From the NCBI GenBank assembly GCA_012934845.2, contig WNNJ02002351.1, positions 1 through 64,000 of the forward strand: a stretch of DNA of 64,000 nt. Direction: 5' to 3'. Shown one piece after another: positions 33,141 to 45,100 of this stretch. The notes beneath the pieces are model-generated. The model saw only the letters and a list, made by a program, of their open reading frames with translations, was not told where the DNA came from and searched no databases. Source of the DNA: Pomphorhynchus laevis. Lineage: Eukaryota; Acanthocephala; Palaeacanthocephala; Echinorhynchida; Pomphorhynchidae. The translations under genes were made by a program, and so were the position numbers. Every line of letters begins with the position of its first letter. Positions within the stretch are counted from its first letter, which is position 1.

Positions 33141-36100
33141 GTGATTTACTGCCCCCTTGTAATTTATTACTAAATGGAATGAGAAGATAAAACTTGTGAT
33201 TTTTGCATTTCTGCTTGAATTAGTCTTGTGCAGCTAATTGTTGAATTGTTAACAGTTGTTTCGTTTTTTGCTATTAGATTGTCGTCTTTAAACTGTTTTG
33301 AATTTGGAAGCAATACATTATCGGTATATAATTAGATGTAGCATATTGACTATCTGTAATTCCGCATTTTGTCACTTAAAATACAAAAATTTATTAATTA
33401 TATATTTGTGTATTTCCTTTTTATATCTCATTTTCAGAGATACTTTGTTTAACTATTACTTCTTAGACATGCAATTCTATCACGTTCTAAAATTGGAATT
33501 TTATCACTTTGATGAAATTGAACACGATCCGGTGAAAATACGTCACTGTTTTTATTATTTACTTCAAATGGTGAACACAACTGTCTCTTAAACGCAGTTT
33601 CCCAAAATACTTGTATTATTCTTTCTAGATTTAAATTTTACAGTCATTATCACAATTCCTCCATTAAAATGAACTTAATCTTAAATTCTTGATTAAAATG
33701 AATTGTGAGAATACTGAACATGAATAGTTCAATGATAAACTGCAGCGATAGACACTCGAATATGTCGTCATATCCTGCTAGGTTTCTAAGTAGCAGGTAT
33801 AACTAATTTATTTAAAAGAAAGTATTTCTAGTATGACATTTTAGATCATCCGACAAGAAGATCGTTATTAGAAAATTACAAGAATGTGCACATTTTCATT
33901 ACGAGAATGTTAATTTGAACTCTACAAATTTTGAGGTAAGTTAATGTTTGAAATTATAGTGATAATATATATAATATACAATATATAGTGTATACAATAT
34001 ATAATATTAACAATATATGTATATTATATATACACTATATATTATATATAGTGATATTTATATATAATATATAATATTTATATATAATATATAGTGATAT
34101 ATTATATATCACTATGATCTGATACTGTACAAAAATGTCTAAAAATGTATTTTTTAGTTTTTATAAATTAAATTTTGTAAAAAGTTTAACAAATTTATAT
34201 TTTTCAATATCATTTTCTAAAAGAGGTAAACCTTCAGCTTGTTCTATAACGAGAATGTATTAGAAACAAAGTTTTATACAAATCCTAAAAATTGAAAGCG
34301 TAAACTGCAATCTCTAATTATAATAGACCAGAAACGTTAATTAATTAATGTTTAATTAATAAACCAGATTTAATTAATTAACCTCTAATTAACTATTTGA
34401 AACCAAATAGTTATTAACTATTTGCAAGCAAACAATTTGAAAATTAACCAGAAACGTTTAAAATTTTCAACTAAAATGTGTTGAATCAAAAAATGATTAA
34501 AAATAAATATTATTTTTGAATTTTATTAACAAAACACAAATATATTTTTAAATTTCGCTAGCTACTGTTTCATCATAAAAGCAAAACACGATGTGCTCAA
34601 TTTGTGTTTTAAGCAAATTAAAAAAAATGCGCAAGTTACTTTAATTATTAAATTCAGAAATGTCTACAAAAACATACATTTGCTTCACAAAATTAAATAA
34701 AATTTAATTTTTTTTATTAAAAATTCCATCTTTTATTATTATTTATTTTCTCTTTTATTGATTTTTATTTTTAAATTATAAATATTTATATTCATTACAA
34801 CATTCTAATAACTGACTAGATCTGACTAGATCTGCTGTAGATCCGACTAAATCACTACGAATGTTTTATGATACAGCAAATATTAAAATTCATTGAACAC
34901 GACGAATTATCTTTCTCATATACAGATAAATTAGATACCTCAAAATAAGCTGGTAGCATGTACATTTGACATGCATGTTTCATTCACGTCTAGAGCTCGT
35001 TCTTTAATATATAATTATCAAATGATTACATAATTGTGTGTTGATAAAACATCAAGTGATGCTTGTCTCCATTCCTTTTTTACTTCACAATTATCTGAAG
35101 TTTACTTTTGTGTAGTCTAGAGTGTCAATAATTCCTTAGTGGTAAACTGAATTTTTCTCAACCCATTGTTGTATATTGGAGTAAAAAATACTTAAAAATA
35201 TTGAACTAAAAATACTTAAATGATTTTTTTGCAAATATCTTAAATTACATTGAGAATGTTTGCGAAAAATTTGTTCCGGATATTTATCCTTGCTCGATTC
35301 AATAAAACAAGATGCGTTTCCCCGTTGTATCGCCGCGCTTATTTATCGTTTCATCCATGAGTGTGCTCGGTCGTTCGGGTTGAACGAATAAGTTTCGTTC
35401 CGATCACATCAAAGATCTTCTTTGCGCCAAGACCGAATGCTCTCAGCGTTTCAACCGCAAAGGGCGTGAATGAGTATCGACGCTTGTCGAGATTGCTGTA
35501 CTTGGCTCGTTTTTCTCTTCGGCTCGCTGGACGACGGCCCGTAAATGAGACTATGTCTGATTGGTATCTGGCTGATATTTTGCTTATAAAATCCCATCCA
35601 AGATATACCGGGGTCCCAGAGTAACAACATAGTGCCGTTCGGTTTCTTGCCGTTATTTCGCGATAAATAGATCGTCTTCAGTCTTGAGGTTACTCCTGCA
35701 GCTAGGAATGCCATCCGATGGAGCAGGTTTGTTTTCGGGTGAAAATGTTTTATTGTCTAAAGTATTTGAATTAATAATTATTTATTATTTTCTTTATTAT
35801 TCCGTTATCTTTAATTATTTTATTTATTCAAATAACATGGTATATTCTATTTTAAATATTATAATTTTGGAATAAAAATTATAAATAAATTATAATCCTT
35901 TGTATTTTTTGCCCAGATTCACTTGGTTACTAGAAATAGTAGAAAAATTCGTCAATGGTCTCGTCCACTTGTAATAACCCAATCTTGCTCAGTGGAAAAT
36001 GTTGCTGAAGATCGATCTGTATTTTCGCTGCTAGTACGTTCAAACGGACGTTCATTCTGGTCACTGTGCCGTACCTATGAAGATTTTAAATTTCTCGATA

Positions 36101-39100
36101 GATGGCTTCACAAATGCTGTTTCAGCAGGGCGAGCAGCAAACTCAAGCCGTTACCATCTTTTTGTCCTAAAGCAGAAAAGACCGCCATATGCTTACTTGA
36201 TACATATCTTCATCGGTTCTCTACATTATTCGGAAATAGAATAAACTGTTGTTGCATTTTAAATTGGCTTCAGGTGATTATTATTAACATATTAATAAAT
36301 GTCATAATGAACGCATAACGTTATTAATGTATTTTTGTTTATATTTGGAAATAAAAAACATTGCTCTTTTCGCGAGGATATTCGATTTTTCATAACATAT
36401 CAATACAATATATTTATCCATTCAGTCAAAAATATTCTTAAATGCAAATATTTTAGCAATATTTAAAGTTTCTAAATAATTTTTAGGTTATTTTTTAAAT
36501 AAATGTAATATTTATAAGATTATAATCAGTATTTAATATTTATTATTAATTAATAAAAATAATTATTAATTAAATCAATTATTATATCAATTAAATATAA
36601 TTACTATGTAACTATTCAAGTAAATGCCAAATATATTTTGACAATGCTGGTTTATTTAATTATTGAAAAGGAATAACAACTAGTAAAGCATATTCTTAAA
36701 TGCAAATATTTTTGAAATATTTTGTGTTTCTAAAATAAATAATGTTCTTAAATACTTCTAATATTTATAAGATTATAATAAATATTTTATAATAATTATT
36801 AAATATAATGTATTATTTATAAATAATTATTAATAATTATTTATTAAATCAATTATTATATCAATTAAATATAATTACTATGTTTATAAATAATATGTTA
36901 TTATTTATAAATAATTATTTATTAAATAAATTTTTATATAAATTAAATATAATTACTATGCAACTATTCAAGTAAATGCCAAATATATTTTGACAATGCT
37001 GGTTTATTTAATTATTGAAAAGGGACCAATCTTGTAGTCAAAGATAAATTTTCTATCCTAAAATTTATCGCATATACTAGCCATATATATTTGTATTGTT
37101 AAGACTTGCATTTTAGTTGAATTTTAATTGAATTAAAATTAAAATTTTAACTGTATTACGTAGAGTTGTGATTTAAAATAGAAAACACAGATTAATAAAA
37201 ACTCAGAAAGACAGAAAATACTTAATATTTTCCAGATACTTTTGATAAGTTCAATATTACATTTATTTTTATAAATATTTTAAGTAATACACCTTTTTAT
37301 CCTTGCATTTTTCATTAGTTTTTACCAATTTAGATGGACAATAAAGGAAATAAGCTTTTAGTAGGAGTAGACGAAAGTCCTGTAAACATTCCTGCAAAGG
37401 CAGCCGCATCAGCTATTCGAAACTATCGATCAAGAGCTCTTGATGAACTGTCTTTTGAGGTAAAATATTTATTTTAAATTGATATTTAAAGTATCAAATT
37501 AATCAGATCGAAAATAATGTACTTTTTAAAATAATGTCTTTTTTATAATAAATTCGGCAAAATTACAAAAACTAAGAACTGATGTTGTCAATAACGAGTT
37601 GTAAATTCGTTATAATAAATTCTAAGTTTATAAACCTAATCAAGAGATTTTCGTCGTTTATACAAATTTTCTCATACAAATACGGTATCAACTTTACTGG
37701 TTTTAATGCATGAACACATTTATCGATGCTATTTTATTTGTGTATTAGAATGATCCGTTTTTTAAAACTCGAATTCCTATGTAATTTATGTAATTATCAG
37801 AATTTCCTATTTTTATATCCTATCTTTTGGTGAACAGAGTTGCATACATCGACTTTTTATTTTTATCCGTTTAGATCTCACAATTAAATGACGTCTTTTT
37901 GTTTTCAATGGCTATTTATTGAACAATAAAAATAAATCATTTTGTATGAAAAAAGATTTTATAAATAAAAACTTAATAAATATCTAAGATGAGAGAACGG
38001 TTGGAGACTACCCAATACTTATTCCCTATTTTGAAATCGGATTAATAAATAAATATTTTGAATTCTAAATTTATAGATAAGCAGACAGCAATGAGTTCAT
38101 CCACTACATCTGTTAATGCAATGTTTTTTATTTCTTATATCGAATTTGAGGGAATTTAAAAATGCACCATTTAAAAAACCATTGACGATAAATTGATGAT
38201 TTTTTTAACCCTAGAGACCAAATTCTCTAAATTATTTAGTTTATCATTAAGTTAAAAGCAAAGTGGCTTAATTACAATTAAGCCACTAATTACAATTAAG
38301 CCATACAATTATGCAAATATTTAGAATGATTTCTCAAATTATCTTGATATATTCTGAAATAATCGAGTTACTACTTAAAGCTGAACGCTGTTTCAATGGA
38401 CTGCGTTCAATATATTATTGTACACGTAGTACGATAATATATAATATCGTCCAATTAGTACGTAATGAATCTTAAATCTAAAAAAGACAATTATTAAACG
38501 ACATATTAAACGACAATTTAATATGTAAAGACAAATCAATTTAATTTAAATTGGTTTCAATTCATATATTTAATCTCTGCAAATTGCTTGTATAATGAAT
38601 TCCTCTGTATATCAAACAAAAGTACTGTATTTGTATCTAACACATCAGCTCGATGTGCGCGCTAACAACAGGATGTATTTCACTGTAGGAAACTGCTGAT
38701 TTAAGTTTTTATAATTCAGCCAAATTGGAATAGGCGTTTTGTAAAAGCATTGATTTTAAGAATGATAAAAATTTCAATTTTGCAATTAAAATTTTAATTA
38801 GGTTAGGGGGCGTTTAAATTGCTATTGATCAAAATAAAGTGCATTCAATCACACGATTTGTCAAATTGCACATTTAATTATGTTGCTTTCCTTTTTCTAG
38901 TTGCCTTTATATAAAGATTTTAGCAAAAATATTATTGTTTTGAAAATAAACTAAATATTTCTGATATAAGTTGTATAAATATTTTTGGTTGACTCAATTA
39001 TGTTCACAAGTATCTTTACTGACGAAGGGACAATCAATTTGTGGAAAACTTCCTTGTTTTATTATTAAATTTGTATCGTATATCTACTCATTTGTCTGTC

Positions 39101-42100
39101 CTTTAAACAGTAAAACCTCTACTATTATGCTGTCAATATTATGGTTTAATTTTGACTTAATTTCAGCTGAGTCTACGTATTTAATATAATTATAAAATAA
39201 AATAAAAATAATAATGTTAAATCAAATATCAAAATTTAATAATTTAATAATAATTATAAAATATTGTTAAAAAATTTATATAATTTATATCACGTTAAAA
39301 TAAAAAATTGAAATTTAAAATAAAAGTCAATTTTTATGAATTGACTAATAAATAACTGACGTTGTATCATAATAAGGATAAGATGTCATCAGAAAGAACT
39401 GCTATGCAATTATGTTTCGTCCCCTATTCCTCGACCCAACATTGCAACGGGGCCAAATACAAGCTAATGACGTATTTCTTCTGATGAATTTGATTATCCA
39501 GTATCCTTTTCTAATACAAAGTGTATTATCAATTTATAACTTTACAACTCAAAATTTATCAAATAAGATGTATTTTTAAAGATGATGATAGAACAATCTA
39601 ATGACTCATCTATTGAAACAGATCTTTCCAAAAATAATGATGCCTTCATCAGTTAATATCGCTCACCACCATTAATATTTGCACGCACTTGAGATATTAT
39701 ACCACGTATAAAGGCAGAAGAATCTCACATCAATTTTACAAGTACAGCTGTTTATTTGTTAATCCTCATTTAAGATCGGGCATAAGCTGTGCTGTCCAGT
39801 ACAGTCATTTTATTCTCCGTTCATTTGTATCCAATAATGTATCTCCTATTATAGTTAATTTAAACCTATGTTCAGAATTTTCTTCGATATGTGTCACTGC
39901 TGCATCACAGCTTTGTTTTTTTTGTTTTGATCTACGGGCGTCTAAGATTCATGCGCTTGCGAATCAAAACAATCAGATGTTTCACCAACATACTGTATTT
40001 AACATGAACATCATATTTGTTCTTGTGCTTTTTAATAATTTTGTTATATATATCATAGAGATTGCATCAAAGATGCTTGATAGCAACGGTCCAGGATTCC
40101 ATTGGTATACGGCATTATGTTGAAAGCTGCTGTAGGTAATTGACTGGACTCTTCTCAACGATCAACATACGATTCGTCACTACTAGACTTCGAGATGACC
40201 AACAGCGCTCATTAATAGTATGAGCCATCTAGATGACGTTTCGGCTGCCTGTGTCACTTAAAAAGAACATTTGCGATAAATTGCTTAAATTCCATTGCAA
40301 TAAGTTCGTAAACTGAAAACTTGCTTATCAGACCATTTCTATTCATATCAGGCGATTCACTTGTTGCTGCATCGCGTCATTCGTTGGATCCTTCAAAGGT
40401 TTCGGTATATGTATCATTGAGATTGCATTAAAGATGCTTGATAACAACGTTCCAGGATTCCATTGGAATACTTCAATATGTTGAAAGCTGCTGTCGCTTA
40501 TTGACTTGACTACACTCAACGATCAGCATCCTATTCGTCACTACTAGACGTCATATATATACTAAATGCCTAGTGTTTAAGGATGACTAGTGTTCTAGGC
40601 ACACCAACCTCTGCCTAGTGTTTTAAGGATGGTCCGAACAGCAATTCGATCTGGTAAAGAGCGTAAGCCTCAGTCAATTAAGCAAAGTGTCGGAAACGCC
40701 TTTATTCACAATGTCACACAGGCAACCGAAACGACCAGTGTGTACCTCATTCTACTGATGAGTGTTGCCGGGTACTCATCATTTCGATGCTGAAGTGGTC
40801 GTCTAGAAGTGACATGGTGATTGAAAGTCGTGAATCGAAGTCCAGTCTATCAAGCAACACTATTTAGTATAAATGCCGTATTTCGTAAGAAATCCTGGAC
40901 CGTTGTTTACTCAGCACATCTGTTCACTACTATTATATATAATGTAATATAAAGTAAATAATGTAATTTTAAGAATTGCAACCATTTGGAACTATATAGG
41001 TTTTCTATAAAATCATTTAAATAATTTAATAGATGCATATTTTAAACAAGGTTACTATATTATTATAATCAAATAGAAAATAGTAAAATATATAGAATAA
41101 CAAAATATTATTAAATAATATTAATAATACGCTTGATGTTATTTAATATCGAAAATAAAAAATATAAATATTTTGTCTATTATATTAATGCGATTTTCTA
41201 TTTTAAGAAATTATATTCCAAATAATATATTACATAAGGTGCATTTGAGTAAGATTTCATGGATGTTAAGGTATGCAATAAATATATTGCCGACACCTTC
41301 AACAGAGTAGCTAGTAATTTTACCTGAATGGTTTACATTGTAATATTATTTATAATTTATCCAGGTAGCCTCATTCTTGATAAAACCAATATTAATAAAA
41401 ATGAAGGTATATATGGATATAAACATTATATTAAGATCAATTAAAACTTTAATGATAAAGAAGGTGTATTTCTAGATATGAACATTAAATTAACATTAAC
41501 TAAAACTACTATTAGTTTATATCGTAAAGATGACATATTTAAATTTACAGGAATTATATTTTTGCATGAACATTCATGCATACCATATAATATAAAATAT
41601 AATACATTAAATAATGAAATTTTAAGAATTGCAACAATATGTAATGATATTAGCTTCTATAAAAGTTGTAAATTTATAATTTTTCATTGCATCTCTTTAA
41701 GTTTAATTTACAAATATATTCCAGTCAGATTAACGTACGATTAATGTAAAATTTATTAACGTTTTTGTTAATAAAACGCTAAGTTTTACTAAAAGATTTA
41801 TTTGGCTTACTTTGTTGAATTTTGTTGAGCATTTGCTGTTTAACTGTTGCAGTCGAGTAAAGTATCAAATAAGAGTTCAAATAATTTTTGTCTGCTTACT
41901 ATGTCGAATACCTCGCTAAGGAACGACGCAATATATCATTTTTATTACAATATACGTTTTTATATATCTGATCGTTATCTTAAGTGTCTGATGAGATGAT
42001 TAATTTAAGAAGATTCTCTTAAATTGATGACAAATTAACAAAATTCTTAACTAGCAACAAAGTGTAGAATGCAGAAAGTACATGACATGTAAGTGGATAC

Positions 42101-45100
42101 AGATGTATGGATCATATCCATACCTCATGGCTTTTATTCTTTTTATCAGAATTGCTAACACATGCTGTTATCCAGAATCACTTTTGACAAATTCATTTAT
42201 TATAGCAGTGAAATTATTTTAGTTGATGTAAAAACTAATTGTTTTAGACAATAAAATTCATTAATTCATTAAATTTAATAAACTCATTTTTTAAATTTAT
42301 AAAAATGCTAGGTTTATTTGGTTGAAGTTTTTATACTTTTTTAATTTTTCTTCCTTTATTCAAATAGAATGCCTAAATTACGATTTTTTCAAATACATCA
42401 TTACTTAAATCTCTGATAAATTGCATTTATGTTATTTCATCTTACTTTACTGAATAAATAATTTATGTGAATACTGTATAAAAATTATTACAAAATCATT
42501 TTATACATTCCTGTTGTATATTTTCTAAAATTTTAATTTTGTCTCAAATTTATTATTCTATAGTTCTTTGAAATGTTATTGAATTGAAAACATTAAAAAT
42601 CCTTAAATTGCAATGATAGTCGTTTCAAAGTCAATTTTAGCAGTTTTATTGAATTAAAAAGCAATACCAAAGAAACAAAAATTAAATATTATTTGTTGAA
42701 AATTGAATTTATTATCTTAGAACTTAGCTATTCTAATAAACATTACCTAATTATAATATTTAAATACTATTTAATATAAATATTTTAATAGTATTTAATA
42801 TTATTAAATATTTGCTGATTAACGAATTTTAAACGATAGAAAAATACTATAAAGCATGCATTTTAGAAATTAAATTAAATATTAGCAGAATACTTGAATT
42901 AGAATGAGGTCTGTTGATATTTTTAAATTTATTGAGTCAATATAATGAGTCAATTCAAATTATAGAATTTTCTTAAATTAAACATTATTAAAATACTTTA
43001 ATTAAAACGATGTCCGTAGAAATATTTAAATTTATCGAGTTAATTAAATGAGTCAATTTAAATTATTGAATGTACATAAATTAAACATTATCAAAATACT
43101 TGAATTGGAATGATATCTGCTAATTTCTATTAATTTGATTGAATCAATAGAATAGATCAATTCAATATATGTAATTGACTTATTGGATAAACAATCAATT
43201 GATTACAATTAAATATTCCTGATGATGACAGATGATTCTGTATTAAAATATTAATATTTTAATAATATTTAAAATTATTTTTTTAATAAATACATTCATT
43301 TTGTTCATACACAAAAATTCCAAATTTAAGCAACAGCCAGTTTTGGTAAATTCATATGGTTATCTCCCTCAATGCATGGAAGCAGCATTGAGGACGGGCA
43401 CTGAAGCAGCATTTCCGATCTGTATTGCCTGGCTTACGCGCTGGATCGGATACGAACCGGCTTGAGGGTATCCGCAGTGACGGCACAGTAATTTTCCAAG
43501 CATTGAGAAAAATGATGATGCGTTCTGGCCCATCGCGCCTAACGTTTCAATAGCGATTGGGCACAAATTATATCCATTGGATTCTATAAAAATATATTTT
43601 TGTATTTTCCTGTCTTCGGCCTGGTTTGCTACAACGTCGAATCTCAGTATTGCTGAGGCTAAATGGCTGTCAGATAATCGGTCGACACAGGTGAAGTCCC
43701 AACAAATGGGTTTGCCTCTCTGCCATGGAATCATTGTCACGCCATCTGGGCGTTTGTTGTCTGATCTTGTTAGACCAGGCGGTTCGAGACGGTTAGGAAT
43801 TTGGGATTTCCTGATTGCCTCTGCGATGATCTTGTTGACCATACTATGTCGAGCAAAACGGCCAGCTGATGGGGGCAGCTTTAGCCATGTATGCCCGCAT
43901 CTCTAATTTTGTCCCACATGCACGAATGTGGCTGGCAGATTGTAACGCTAAGACGTAACGCGATGGATATACGTAACGTTTCGTCTGGCAATAGTGTCTC
44001 TACAGCCGATAATGGAAATGCTCACAGAAACACTCCTGCGGCAGCTAATGAAGCACTATTTAGACTTGCAAGTTCCGTTTGCTCCAAAGTCTTGTTTATC
44101 AGGGTGACTAAGGTAGCAACGCTTAATGCGTGTGTCCGATCTTTTTGCGTGGAATGTCGATCTGGGATTGGTTTAGAAGCTGTGGCATCACTTATTATTG
44201 TCTGATCACCTGGTGAACTATAACACGATGTTAGGAACCATCGACCGCCCGAAGAGATCCACAGGTTGGCATGCTAATGAAACTCGTCGGTTCCGACTGT
44301 TAGAGGTCCATGGAAGGACGGTGGAAACATACATAACGTGAGTGGAATATATGCCGAGTAAGACGCCAAGTACGCAGAAATCGCCAAGGTAGACGCACTA
44401 AAGATTCCCAGGCAGCCGTGGTCGATTGGAAGAGTGGCGTGTTCCTAGCGTGATTGAGAAATAAAGATATTTAGTATTCTTTCTAATTATTGTTTAAGGA
44501 CAGTACCGTATTCTGACAGAACGATGCTATTAGCACAAAGGTTACACCTCAATAAGAAAAGGAGATTTGGTGTGCTTAGATAATTTTATAACAAGAAGTA
44601 TGCGACATGTGCATTGACGTGAGTCCGACGGCTGCACATCAATCTCAGTGTTGACACTTTGGGGAGGAGAGAGTCGTCTATGTTCCCGGAATTTCATACG
44701 GCGGCACCTAGATGGGTGGCTTCAGATGACGTTACAGTTTTGATCCCTGAGAGAACGTCGAAAACTTTATGAAACGCGTTTGGCGTCTCATTTTGAATTA
44801 TTGGTATACAGGTCGTACGTTGGGCCTTGAAGTGATATAATTTCGCAATCGTGAATGACATCTTCTGGCCGGGCGTCGACTTCCCAAACGTCCAGATACA
44901 AGGTGTATAAGCAAGTTCTGAGCTGTTTTAATAAAGGATTGATATCGAGGCAAAATAACAACAGGGCGAGAACTAATTAATTTGCAAAAATATTACGGTT
45001 ATAAATTTTTAGAATAATAAAAAAAAATTATTTTAACGTTTGTAGTATAAGAAAGAGTGTTAAAAAAAGATTTATTTTAACGTGGCAAATGCGTGCCAGC

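Larger units (their letters stand above)
33936..35916 (+). other. intron 2 (1981 bp)
   Basis: gtaagt...ttgcccag. It holds an AT-only stretch (33955-34120), the right arm of the inverted repeat (34508-35065) and an RT-element fragment (35270-35720). Confidence 0.85.

Noticed and set aside
33298-33591. 97-codon frame between exons 1 and 2 as an exon.
   Set aside because: It is A+T-driven (F, Y, I, L-rich), unlike PX proteins, and the phase-matched splice 33140 to 33845 explains the gene without it.
39689-40123. 144-codon plus frame as a host gene.
   Set aside because: No domain, A+T-driven composition, overlaps repeat B and a possible minus-strand PLE piece.
40740-40790. CTACTGATGAG in repeat B as a hammerhead core.
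   Set aside because: It forms a plain hairpin (atgagt/actcat) and is followed by CATTTCG, not CGAAA.
43577-44205. Plus-strand frames of 109 and 104 codons.
   Set aside because: The first is a shadow of the minus-strand RPDG domain; the second overlaps broken parts of the same element and has no signature.
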